A stretch of DNA of 20,326 nt, taken from positions 1 through 20,326 of the forward strand of contig CAZNWH010000037.1 in the NCBI GenBank assembly GCA_964576765.1, read 5' to 3'. Below, piece by piece: positions 1-7,399 of this stretch (position 1 is the stretch's first letter; each line of letters starts with the position of its first letter). This DNA comes from Hellea sp964576765 (GTDB lineage: Bacteria; Pseudomonadota; Alphaproteobacteria; Caulobacterales; Maricaulaceae). Below the pieces are notes generated by a model. That model saw only the letters and a program-made list of their open reading frames with translations. It searched no databases and was not told where the DNA came from. A program made the position numbers and the translations under genes.

Positions 1-53
1 TTGTGCTGCGCTGTACGGGTCATCCACAAATAAGAACAAAACATAAACATTTG

Positions 54-83
54 TTGACTTTCTGCGCCTAAAGTGATTGTAAT
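54..83 (+). promoter_or_regulatory. Putative sigma-70-type promoter of the radA operon
   Basis: TTGACT at 54-59 and TGTAAT at 78-83 each match the sigma-70 consensus at five of six bases, with an 18-base spacer. Transcription would start near position 90, leaving a leader of about 13 bases before the ATG at 103. The leader contains GGAG at 92-95, a suitable ribosome binding site. The promoter lies over the in-frame GTG at 73, which argues against that upstream start. This is a motif match only. Confidence 0.45.
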
Positions 84-102
84 CTTCTTATGGAGTCGCA
101 CT

Positions 103-1524
103 ATGCCTAAACCCTCATCTTGTTTCGTATGTCAATCTTGTGGCTCCGTACATTCCAAATGGGCCGGGCGCTGTGATAGCTGCGGAGAATGGAACACACT
201 GGTCGAAGAAATAACAAGTCAAAATGAGCGCCCGGCTCATAAACGTAAAAAAGGACGCTCTGTAGATTTCGTTGATTTAGGCGGAGAGAGCCAAGCCGTT
301 CCGCGCCTTAAAACCGGTATAGATGAACTTGACCGCGTTACCGGCGGCGGGCTCGTTCCGGGGTCCGCCCTGCTTGTGGGCGGAGATCCTGGTATTGGTA
401 AATCTACCTTACTGCTTCAAGCCACAGGGAAACTCGCAGCAGCAGGTTTCAAAACGGCTTATATATCCGGAGAAGAATCGACCGGTCAGGTACGTAGACG
501 CGCGAAACGCTTAGGGGTTTCGCAAACCCCTGTATCTCTGGCCGCCGAAACATCGCTTGGGCCAATTATTGATGGGCTGATGGTAGAAAAACCGGATGTC
601 GTCATTATCGACTCTATTCAAACCCTTTGGACAGATCAGCTCGGCGCAGCCCCCGGAACAGTCGCCCAAGTTAGGGCTTGCGCCCAAGAACTCACTCGTT
701 TTGCTAAAAAACGCGGAGCCTGTGTTATTTTAGTCGGACATGTCACCAAAGACGGACAGATAGCAGGGCCGCGCGTTGTTGAACATATGGTTGATGCGGT
801 TCTCTATTTTGAGGGTGATCGTGCTCATCAATTTCGTATCCTCCGCGCTCATAAAAACCGCTTTGGGCCCACAGATGAAATCGGCGTATTTGAAATGCGC
901 GAAGCCGGGCTCACCGAAGTCCCTAATCCATCAGCCCTCTTTCTTGATGGCAGAGGAGAAGCCTCCTCCGGGGCGGCTGTTTTTGCAGGATTAGAAGGTT
1001 CTCGTCCCGTTTTGACCGAAATCCAAGCCCTAGTAGCGCCATCAGCCTTCGGAACGCCGCGCCGCGCTGTTGTCGGCTGGGATAGCGGACGTCTGGCTAT
1101 GGTTCTGGCAGTATTAGAAGCCAGATGCGGCATTAGCTTCGCCGGGAAAGATGTATACTTAAATGTCGCTGGTGGATTACGCATAAATGAACCTGCCGCT
1201 GACCTTGCCGTCGCCGCAGCGATAGCCTCATCCGCCTTTGATATGCCCCTGCCCCCGGACAGCGTTGTTTTTGGCGAAATTAGCCTCTCCGGCGATGTCC
1301 GTCCCGTCGGGCGTTGTGATGCACGATTGAAAGAAGCGGCTAAATTAGGTTTCAAGCAAGCGATCTCCGCCCAGCCTACGAAATCATCCACTAAAAATGA
1401 TAATGCAGCACTGCCAATTATTACAATCAAAGCTTTGCCTGAGTTGATAAGCCGTGTAGAAGCCAGCTCAGATCACGGTCTTTATGACGATTCCGCTTGG
1501 GGAGTCGCACATAAGGCTGCTTAA
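103..1524 (+). CDS. radA: DNA repair protein RadA (Sms)
   Basis: RadA is a hexameric RecA-like, DnaB-like ATPase that promotes branch migration and processing of recombination intermediates. The protein has 473 residues, near the usual 450-460. In order it shows an N-terminal zinc finger of two CxxC pairs (C10/C13 and C24/C27), a RecA-type ATPase with Walker A GDPGIGKS at 94-101 and a Walker B-like VVIID near 166-170, the RadA-specific KNRFG motif at 251-255, and a C-terminal Lon-protease-like domain that is not expected to be proteolytic. I chose the ATG at 103 because GGAG lies seven bases upstream and the zinc finger then starts where family members start. A GTG at 73 would add ten residues and falls inside the likely promoter. 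It is first in an operon with cvpA and purF. Identification is secure. Confidence 0.97.
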   Translation: MPKPSSCFVCQSCGSVHSKWAGRCDSCGEWNTLVEEITSQNERPAHKRKKGRSVDFVDLGGESQAVPRLKTGIDELDRVTGGGLVPGSALLVGGDPGIGKSTLLLQATGKLAAAGFKTAYISGEESTGQVRRRAKRLGVSQTPVSLAAETSLGPIIDGLMVEKPDVVIIDSIQTLWTDQLGAAPGTVAQVRACAQELTRFAKKRGACVILVGHVTKDGQIAGPRVVEHMVDAVLYFEGDRAHQFRILRAHKNRFGPTDEIGVFEMREAGLTEVPNPSALFLDGRGEASSGAAVFAGLEGSRPVLTEIQALVAPSAFGTPRRAVVGWDSGRLAMVLAVLEARCGISFAGKDVYLNVAGGLRINEPAADLAVAAAIASSAFDMPLPPDSVVFGEISLSGDVRPVGRCDARLKEAAKLGFKQAISAQPTKSSTKNDNAALPIITIKALPELISRVEASSDHGLYDDSAWGVAHKAA

Positions 1525-1542
1525 TAATGGTGAGCATCAGGC

Positions 1543-2214
1543 ATGAGTATTGGCCCTTGGGATTTTACCGGCTTTGACGTCGTTGTACTTGTTATTTTAT
1601 TAATTTCCTTGCTTATGGCCGCTCAGCGAGGGCTCGCACGAGAAATAACCTCATTATTAGCCTTGTTAATCGCTTCAGCCATTGCGCTTTTTGTTTTCGG
1701 AAGATTTCGGTTTGCGGCTCAGGACTTTATATCTCCATCATGGCTCGCAGATGGCGCTCTTGGACTCGGCACTTTTGCCCTTGCTTATATGCTCATGATC
1801 TTTTTACTTAGCGGTCTCGTCAAAAGCCTAAAAGGCAAGGATGTTGGATTGATTGATCGACTCTTTGGCGCAGGATTTGGGATCATGCGCGGACTTCTTG
1901 TCGCCGCGCTGGGTGTCATGTTGCTCACCTCGCAATATCGAACCAGTCAAGAGGCTCAAGAGTTCAAAGATTATGTTTCACAAAACCAAGGTGACATTCC
2001 GCCAGAGATTTTGGAAAAAATGCCAAAGTCTATGAGAGAACAAATGGAAGCCCCCCCTGCTGAACTTCCTAAATTGCTACACAATTCGACATTCTACCCG
2101 CTACTTGCAAAAATTGGAGACGGCATAAGAGCCCTGCCTTTTACAAAAATGAGGTCATATGCAGACCGTGTAAAAGCTGGCGACATCCAAAGTATCGTCG
2201 AGGAGATCAGGTAA
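1543..2214 (+). CDS. cvpA: CvpA family membrane protein
   Basis: CvpA proteins are inner-membrane proteins first linked to colicin V production. They commonly sit beside purF and have been tied to envelope homeostasis, with no settled biochemical activity. This 223-residue protein has four likely membrane segments, near residues 10-27, 34-51, 67-91 and 108-127. The family signature DRLFGAGFGIMRG lies just before and into the fourth. A soluble C-terminal tail of about 95 residues is rich in charged residues and proline. The ATG lies 18 bases after the radA stop. The stop codon overlaps the purF start by one base (TAATG), so translation is probably coupled. Confidence 0.92.
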   Translation: MSIGPWDFTGFDVVVLVILLISLLMAAQRGLAREITSLLALLIASAIALFVFGRFRFAAQDFISPSWLADGALGLGTFALAYMLMIFLLSGLVKSLKGKDVGLIDRLFGAGFGIMRGLLVAALGVMLLTSQYRTSQEAQEFKDYVSQNQGDIPPEILEKMPKSMREQMEAPPAELPKLLHNSTFYPLLAKIGDGIRALPFTKMRSYADRVKAGDIQSIVEEIR

Positions 2215-3686
2215 TGGATAATCCGAGTTGCGAATTTGATCCACATGAAGACAAAATTCGCGAAGAATGCGGAGTCTTTGGAATATTTGGTATTGATAGC
2301 GCAGCTTCTTTGACGGCGCTGGGTCTGCATGCGCTTCAACATCGCGGCCAAGAAGCTTGTGGCATCGCGACATCAGATGGTGAAACGTTTCACACAGAAC
2401 GTCACTTTGGCCTCGTTGGCGATAATTTTACAGGTAATGACCCCTCTGAGCGTCTCCCTGGTCATATCTCCATCGGACATAACCGCTACTCGACAGCAGG
2501 TGGACAAACCACCCTTCGAAATGTCCAACCCCTTTATTCTGAGCTCCATACCGGAGGGTTTGCTCTCGCTCATAATGGTCATTTAACCAACGCCTATACC
2601 GTTAAAGGTCAGCTTGTTGAAGCAGGCGCTTTATTCCAGAGCACGTCAGATACCGAAGTCGTCATTCACTTGATCGCGCGAGCCAGAAGTGGAAAATTCA
2701 TTGACCGTTTCATTTCAGCCATACGTCAAGTCCAAGGCGGTTATGCCTTTGTCGGTATGACAAATGATGTTTTGCTCGGCGCCCGTGACCGGCTCGGCAT
2801 CAGACCTCTTTTGATTGGCCGTTTGGGCGACAGCTATATTCTCGCCTCCGAGAGCTGTGCCTTTGATATGATATCTGCCGAATTTATTCGCGAGGTTGAA
2901 CCAGGTGAAGTTGTCGCAATCAATAAAGACGGCATTCGCTCCTTCAGAGCTTTCCCTGAAACCCCCTCACGACCTTGCATTTTTGAATTTGTCTATTTTG
3001 CACGTCCAGATAGCGTGGTCGGCGGCAAAAGTGTTTATGAGGTCCGTAAACGAATGGGGCAAAGATTAGCCCAAGAAACGCCTGCTGATGTTGATGTGAT
3101 CATACCGGTTCCTGATAGCGGCGTCCCCGCTGCCCTAGGCTTTGCCCAAGAAACCAATATCCCTTTCGAACTTGGCATTATTCGAAACCATTATGTTGGA
3201 CGGACTTTTATCCAACCCACCCAACAAATTCGGGATATGGGCGTTCGTCTTAAACACTCAGCTAACCGCGCTATGATTGAAGGCAAACGGGTCTTACTTG
3301 TTGACGACTCAATTGTCCGCGGAACGACCTCAACAAAAATTGTTCGCATGATAAAGGCGGCTGGCGCCAAAGAGGTTCATTTTCGTTCAGCATCTCCCCC
3401 CATCAAATTTCCGGATCATTATGGTATAGATATGCCGACTAAAGAAAAGCTCATCGCAGCTAATTATACCTTAGATGCTATGACTGAAATGCTCGAAGTT
3501 GACAGTCTTGGTTTCCTCTCTGTTGAAGGGTTATATTGGGCAATGGGTGAAGAGTACCGAGAGAAAGACTGCCCGCAATATACGGATCATTGCTTTACAG
3601 GTGAGTATCCGACCCCCCTGATTGATAAGGACCGTAAGCTTTTGGATGGGAGCAAACAACTCTCCTTCTTAGTTGAAATCGCTTAA
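2214..3686 (+). CDS. purF: Amidophosphoribosyltransferase PurF
   Basis: PurF makes 5-phosphoribosylamine from PRPP and glutamine, the committed step of purine synthesis, in the cytoplasm. The protein has 490 residues. An 18-residue propeptide precedes C19 in EECGVFG; removal would expose this Cys as the N-terminal nucleophile of the class II glutamine amidotransferase domain. The phosphoribosyltransferase domain carries the PRPP loop VLLVDDSIVRGTT at 360-372. Of the four cysteines that bind a 4Fe-4S cluster in the Bacillus-type enzyme, by eye only C255 and C460 remain; the other two positions are D401 and T457. The cluster is therefore probably absent, which I recall as common among alphaproteobacterial homologues. 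The start overlaps the cvpA stop by one base. Confidence 0.97.
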   Translation: MDNPSCEFDPHEDKIREECGVFGIFGIDSAASLTALGLHALQHRGQEACGIATSDGETFHTERHFGLVGDNFTGNDPSERLPGHISIGHNRYSTAGGQTTLRNVQPLYSELHTGGFALAHNGHLTNAYTVKGQLVEAGALFQSTSDTEVVIHLIARARSGKFIDRFISAIRQVQGGYAFVGMTNDVLLGARDRLGIRPLLIGRLGDSYILASESCAFDMISAEFIREVEPGEVVAINKDGIRSFRAFPETPSRPCIFEFVYFARPDSVVGGKSVYEVRKRMGQRLAQETPADVDVIIPVPDSGVPAALGFAQETNIPFELGIIRNHYVGRTFIQPTQQIRDMGVRLKHSANRAMIEGKRVLLVDDSIVRGTTSTKIVRMIKAAGAKEVHFRSASPPIKFPDHYGIDMPTKEKLIAANYTLDAMTEMLEVDSLGFLSVEGLYWAMGEEYREKDCPQYTDHCFTGEYPTPLIDKDRKLLDGSKQLSFLVEIA

Positions 3687-3690
3687 ATCC

Positions 3691-4422
3691 ATGACAGAGA
3701 AACCCTTATCTGGCCGTGTCACATTGGTGACCGGGGCTTCACGAGGCATTGGGTATGAAGCCGCCCTCGCGCTTGCTAAAGCAGGGTCGCACGTCATCGC
3801 AATAGCGCGCACCCAAGGTGGACTTGAAGAGTTAGATGATAAAATAAAATCCGAAGGTGGCGACTGTACGCTTGTCCCTATGGATATCAAAAACCATGAC
3901 GGCATTGACCAGCTAGGCGGCATTATTAATCAACGCTGGGGGCGGCTTGATGGGCTTTTTGCAAACGCCGCGATATTAGGCGAAATAACTCTAGCTGCTC
4001 ATACAACACCTAAAACCTGGGATGACGTTATCGCCACAAACCTTACGGCTAATATGCGCCTCATCCGATCCCTTGATACATTACTTAAAAATTCAAGCGC
4101 CGGCCGCGCCGTGTTTCAAACCTCAGGTGTTGCAAATTCGCGCCGAGCTTATTGGAGCGCTTACGCAGCCTCTAAGTCAGGCCTTGAAGCCTTTGTGCAA
4201 TGCTATGCTAAAGAGGCCGAGAGCTCTAACTTATGTGTAAATTTACTTAACCCGGGCGCAATGCGAACTGCCATGAGAGCCAAAGCAATGCCCGGTGAAG
4301 ATCCAACGACACTCCCAAACCCATCCGACATCAGCCCTTTAATCATAGAGATGTTATCTCCTGAGTATCAAGTAAATGATACATTGATCTCATTTCGAGA
4401 GACCAAATATTTTAAAGGCTAA
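3691..4422 (+). CDS. Short-chain dehydrogenase/reductase (SDR), classical type
   Basis: This is an NAD(P)-dependent oxidoreductase of the classical SDR family with 243 residues, a normal length. It has the nucleotide-binding TGASRGIG at 14-21, an ANAA motif near 91-94, and the catalytic set S145, Y158 and K162 in YAASK. No feature fixes the substrate. An SDR follows purF in several alphaproteobacteria as I recall them, so it belongs with the operon rather than being a recent arrival. The ATG at 3691 lies four bases after the purF stop. A TTG at 3673 would add six residues and overlap purF; I judge it less likely. Neither start has a strong ribosome binding site, so translation may depend on coupling to purF. 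Confidence 0.88.
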   Translation: MTEKPLSGRVTLVTGASRGIGYEAALALAKAGSHVIAIARTQGGLEELDDKIKSEGGDCTLVPMDIKNHDGIDQLGGIINQRWGRLDGLFANAAILGEITLAAHTTPKTWDDVIATNLTANMRLIRSLDTLLKNSSAGRAVFQTSGVANSRRAYWSAYAASKSGLEAFVQCYAKEAESSNLCVNLLNPGAMRTAMRAKAMPGEDPTTLPNPSDISPLIIEMLSPEYQVNDTLISFRETKYFKG

Positions 4423-4440
4423 TCTATGTTTGAGGTAAAT

Positions 4441-4470
4441 AACAAAAAGAAACCCTAAAAATAGGGTTTC
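4441..4470 (-). terminator. Intrinsic terminator for the glycine-zipper gene
   Basis: A perfect 9-bp stem, GAAACCCTA (4449-4457) paired with TAGGGTTTC (4462-4470), encloses a 4-base AAAA loop. On the minus strand the stem is followed by TTTTTGTT (4448-4441), the classic T-run. It sits about 43 bases past the stop of the minus-strand gene ending at 4513. On the plus strand there is no T-run after the stem, so it may stop transcripts from the purF operon less well. Confidence 0.75.
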
Positions 4471-4512
4471 AATTCGTGATTTAATCACATCATTGATCAG
4501 TGAAGATACAAT

Positions 4513-5271
4513 TTAGTGTCGCATATCACAATTATACCGTCCATGGTAATGTCCACCTGAACGTCCGCCGTAATTTCCATAGGTCCTGACCGTTCTGAAT
4601 TGAGGGTCGTGACTATGCGTGTAGCTCGAATATCGAGGCGTATAACTCGTCGTCCTTGGCGAAGCGTAAACTATCCTTTGTTGCGTTGGTTGTGACTGAG
4701 TATAATGCTGTGTTGCAGGCGCTGAATATGTCTGCGTCGGCGCTGATGCATATGTTGTTGTCGGAACCGACGAATATGTTGACCCTTGGGACACTGTATT
4801 CGCTCCATAAGTGGGATCAGAATAAACAGGGTGGGTAGAAACTGTTACCCGGTCTTGATATGTTTGTGTGCTGCCATAAGTCGTTGATCCAACGGATGAA
4901 TTCGTCGGATATCCTGTTCCGCCTGAGTATACCTGTCCGCCGCTATAGCTTCCGCCGGAATAAGTTTGTTCATGAGGATAAACAGGATCGCAATCTATCG
5001 TTTTATCCGCAATACCTGCGCCTGCTAATGCCCCCAAAGTTCCGGCTATAACACTGCCTTCCGTTCGCGCGCCGCTACCGGCAACCTGCGACCCTAAAAC
5101 CGCGCCAAGGGCGGCTCCGGCAAATCCGCCTAATATTTGACGATTGTCTTCATCACGTTTGCAACGCTCATGGGCGCCTAATTCTGAGGACCCGAAATTA
5201 TTGGCACTGGCAAATGCCGGGGTCAATGCAATACTCGCCACCAAAGCTGTAGCTGATAAAAGATGGTTCAT
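4513..5271 (-). CDS. Exported glycine-zipper protein with Tyr/Ser/Thr-rich tail
   Basis: A predicted envelope protein of 252 residues. Residues 1-23 form a signal peptide ending in ASA, with cleavage before NNFG. Residues 48-87 are a glycine zipper (repeated small-x3-small pattern, as in GGFAGAALGAVLG), like the outer-membrane/OmpA-associated glycine-zipper families. The zipper segment could form a pair of membrane helices. From about residue 100 the chain is low complexity, with YSGG repeats and many Tyr, Ser, Thr and Gln. It ends with a His/Arg/Gly-rich stretch. I chose the second ATG, at 5271, because GGAGGT lies five bases upstream; the ATG at 5283 would bury that site inside the coding region. 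Function is unknown beyond a likely structural role in the envelope. Confidence 0.82.
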   Translation of the reverse strand: MNHLLSATALVASIALTPAFASANNFGSSELGAHERCKRDEDNRQILGGFAGAALGAVLGSQVAGSGARTEGSVIAGTLGALAGAGIADKTIDCDPVYPHEQTYSGGSYSGGQVYSGGTGYPTNSSVGSTTYGSTQTYQDRVTVSTHPVYSDPTYGANTVSQGSTYSSVPTTTYASAPTQTYSAPATQHYTQSQPTQQRIVYASPRTTSYTPRYSSYTHSHDPQFRTVRTYGNYGGRSGGHYHGRYNCDMRH

Positions 5272-5298
5272 AATTACCTCCATTTAGAAAAAACGGCG

Positions 5299-5317
5299 TG
5301 AAAAACCAGATTTTTCA
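5299..5317. repeat. Short inverted repeat upstream of the glycine-zipper gene
   Basis: TGAAAAA (5299-5305) and TTTTTCA (5311-5317) form a perfect 7-bp inverted repeat around CCAGA. It lies 28 bases upstream of the minus-strand start codon. It could be a leader hairpin or an operator, but it is AT-rich and may be chance. Confidence 0.3.
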
Positions 5318-5339
5318 AACTTTCCGTTCGCATTTATGT

Positions 5340-5354
5340 TTAATAGACGGTTAA
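5340..5354. promoter_or_regulatory. Candidate CtrA box 1 (TTAA-N7-TTAA)
   Basis: TTAA at 5340-5343 and TTAA at 5351-5354 are separated by exactly seven bases, the CtrA consensus spacing in alphaproteobacteria. The site reads the same on both strands. It lies 68 bases upstream of the glycine-zipper start and 160 bases upstream of the SH3-protein start. The preferred trailing C of the consensus is absent. Confidence 0.45.
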
Positions 5355-5379
5355 ATTTGAATGCAGTCTGAGCCAAATC

Positions 5380-5394
5380 TTAATGAGCGGTTCA
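5380..5394 (+). promoter_or_regulatory. Candidate weak CtrA box 2 (TTAA-N7-TTCA)
   Basis: TTAA (5380-5383), seven bases, then TTCA (5391-5394): seven of the eight fixed CtrA consensus bases. It begins exactly 40 bases after box 1, and both boxes share GCGG/ACGG just before the right half. It is a weak match alone and is supported only by its neighbours. Confidence 0.25.
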
Positions 5395-5440
5395 TCTACA
5401 TGACCGTTTATTAGTAACCTAAAATTGAAAATATGGCTTT

Positions 5441-5456
5441 TTAAGGGCAATTTAAC
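5441..5456 (+). promoter_or_regulatory. Candidate CtrA box 3 (TTAA-N7-TTAAC, full consensus)
   Basis: TTAA (5441-5444), GGGCAAT, TTAAC (5452-5456) matches the full CtrA consensus including the final C. It ends 58 bases before the ATG of the SH3-domain gene, a distance at which CtrA sites often overlap the -35 region of a promoter. No convincing -10 element is visible, so promoter assignment remains open. Confidence 0.5.
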
Positions 5457-5514
5457 CATGTTGTGAAATCTTTACTCAAGCGAGGGGTATCCAAATTTTG
5501 GGAAGAACCAGACA

Positions 5515-6270
5515 ATGGCACTTATTGATCCAAAAATTTTAACCTTAATAATGGGCATGACTATAACAGCCCCCTTTTCCGCAATCGCACAAGACACACC
5601 ACCACCCAATGAAGCGGTCGAAATTATCACAAAAGCTCCGCTCAAAAAGAGGAAAATCATTCGTAAAGTTGAACCTGTACCCTATTGGGTTGAAGCCGAT
5701 CAGTTGCGGATCCGAGACAATCCAGTAGCCGGAGATGTCATTGGTATGCTCGAGCTTGGCCAAAAAGTTAAAGCCTATGATCAATTTGAAAACTGGATTC
5801 GTATTAGTAAAAATGAGCAGACAGCCAAGTGGATTAACGTCGATTATCTGACCAACACGGCGATTACTTGGGCCCGTTTTGGAAATGAGATCAAACGTCG
5901 TAGCTTAAGACGTGCTGGTCTCAGGGAAGATGTATCACTGAAACGGATAAAAGTACCTGGTGATAAAACTGCGCGTATTTACTTAGCGTCTGTGCACGAA
6001 AGTGCTAATGGCAACCGTATTATTGTGACAAGACAAAACTTTCGAGCAGGGCCATATTTCCAAAAACGGTTAGTTGCTTGTTCCGATCAAACCGCGACTC
6101 ATATGCAAATCTTAGGGGAAGGCTACACCTATATAATGATGGAAAGTGATATTCGAGGCACAAATATTGATGTGAATACCGCAAGTCCATCAGTTGTTAT
6201 CGCTCAAGATGAAAGCTTGTCTCCCTTCTCCATCGCCATTGCTAATTATAGCTGTCAGAACACTAGCTAA
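5515..6270 (+). CDS. Exported SH3-domain protein
   Basis: A 251-residue predicted periplasmic protein. The N-terminus has a hydrophobic signal segment ending AIAQ, with likely cleavage after residue 25, followed by a Pro-rich and Lys/Arg-rich linker. Residues about 58-113 look like a bacterial SH3 domain: a paired-strand pattern with the LRIRDNP motif at 64-70 and W-I-x-V-D-Y-L closing strands. Such domains often bind peptidoglycan or other envelope ligands. The remaining 135 residues match nothing I recognise; they contain two cysteines far apart that could pair in the periplasm. GGAAG lies nine bases upstream of the ATG. The divergent region with CtrA-type sites suggests cell-cycle control. 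The stop is two bases from the end of the convergent dehydrogenase gene. Confidence 0.8.
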   Translation: MALIDPKILTLIMGMTITAPFSAIAQDTPPPNEAVEIITKAPLKKRKIIRKVEPVPYWVEADQLRIRDNPVAGDVIGMLELGQKVKAYDQFENWIRISKNEQTAKWINVDYLTNTAITWARFGNEIKRRSLRRAGLREDVSLKRIKVPGDKTARIYLASVHESANGNRIIVTRQNFRAGPYFQKRLVACSDQTATHMQILGEGYTYIMMESDIRGTNIDVNTASPSVVIAQDESLSPFSIAIANYSCQNTS

Positions 6271-6272
6271 GT

Positions 6273-7394
6273 CTAAAGCAGCATATTCGCCAATTTTCGT
6301 TTGTGAAATTTAGCATCCCCGAATTGCGATGTATTAAATATAGCCCGACGGCGATAAAGTTGCGCATCGCAATCATAGGTAAATCCAAAGCCGCCATGAA
6401 ACTGAATGGAGCGGTCAGCCGCGAAAGACATAGCCTTATCCGCTTGAGCCTTTGACATGCGCGTTGCGATTTCACCCTCGCCTTGCTTATAAAAACTGTA
6501 AGCCGCGGCATATAACAAAGAGCGCGACTTTTGATAATCTACGAATGCATCTACCGTTGGATGCTTCAAAGCTTGATAGCTCCCGATTAACTTTCCGAAT
6601 TGCTTGCGCGTTTTGAGATACTCTACAGTATAATCAATACAAGACTGACAACCTCCGGTAAGTTCAGCAGCGCTTAAAAGATTCGCCGAAAGATGGATAT
6701 GATCTAAAGTCGCACTTACACCTTGTATATCCATCAATGTTTCTGCGCCGACTAATAGATCATTCAAAGTCAACTCATATGAACGTTTGGTTTCATCGAT
6801 TATGCCCTCTCGGCGAATATCCGATTTAGGTAATTCTGATCTCGGGACAACAAATAAGACAACATCACCCTTGAGCTTAGCACTAATGATGACCCAGTTC
6901 GCGTTAGGCAAATCCATGACAAATGTCTTTTTACCACTCAGCCGATATCGAGCACCATCAGACACAGCTATGGTTTCAATATTAGAAAGGTTCCAGTCAC
7001 CGCTGGTTTCCGAGAGCGCTAAACTCGCAGCTGCCCCGCCCGCAATAGAAGGTAATATTTCAGCTTTCTGAACCTCTCGTCCGCCAACGATTACTGCTTG
7101 TGCCGCAAGAGTAGTCGATATGAAAGGCGTGTTCATCATATAACGCCCTAATTGTTCAGCCACGGGTACTATTTCGGTTAGGCTAAGGCCAACGCCTTCA
7201 TACTCTTCAGGTATGGCAATGGCGAGCCATCCCAGCGCACCCATTTCCGCCCAGACATCAGCATCATAGCCAAGCTCCGTTGTCATGAGTTTACGCACTT
7301 TATCCATCGGAGATTTTTCACGGCAGAATGTCTGCGCAACATTGAGCATATCTATTTGCTCTTCAGAAAAGCCAATTTCACCAAAATTACTCAT
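6273..7394 (-). CDS. Acyl-CoA dehydrogenase, small subunit-like, probably lacking the catalytic base
   Basis: A 373-residue member of the acyl-CoA dehydrogenase family, flavoenzymes that form the alpha,beta double bond of acyl-CoA. It keeps flavin-contact motifs: RKQFG at 263-267 and QFHGGFGF at 331-338. The catalytic Glu is not visible at either known position. Around 233-240 the sequence is IHLSANLL where isovaleryl-CoA-type enzymes have ER, and the C-terminus has NTSQFGDAK where medium-chain-type enzymes have EGTxQI. It follows the larger dehydrogenase by five bases. The pattern fits the beta partner of alpha2-beta2 heterotetramers such as mycobacterial ChsE4-ChsE5, where a single active site is shared. 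The subunit role is inferred. Confidence 0.88.
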   Translation of the reverse strand: MSNFGEIGFSEEQIDMLNVAQTFCREKSPMDKVRKLMTTELGYDADVWAEMGALGWLAIAIPEEYEGVGLSLTEIVPVAEQLGRYMMNTPFISTTLAAQAVIVGGREVQKAEILPSIAGGAAASLALSETSGDWNLSNIETIAVSDGARYRLSGKKTFVMDLPNANWVIISAKLKGDVVLFVVPRSELPKSDIRREGIIDETKRSYELTLNDLLVGAETLMDIQGVSATLDHIHLSANLLSAAELTGGCQSCIDYTVEYLKTRKQFGKLIGSYQALKHPTVDAFVDYQKSRSLLYAAAYSFYKQGEGEIATRMSKAQADKAMSFAADRSIQFHGGFGFTYDCDAQLYRRRAIFNTSQFGDAKFHKRKLANMLL

Positions 7395-7399
7395 AAACT

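Noticed and set aside
1..71. Tail of an upstream gene (frames end at 33, 46 and 71)
   Set aside because: The few visible residues match no family I recognise in any frame, so no coding call is supported.
73..102. GTG-initiated extension of radA by ten residues
   Set aside because: It overlaps the likely promoter, has no ribosome binding site and extends beyond the usual RadA N-terminus; the ATG at 103 has GGAG at the right distance.
849..1430. 193-residue open frame opposite radA on the minus strand
   Set aside because: It lies wholly inside a certain gene, is rich in residues expected from antisense reading, and has no recognisable domain.
4426..4458. Ten-codon reading frame (ATG at 4426) downstream of the SDR gene
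   Set aside because: It is tiny, runs into the terminator stem, and has no support.
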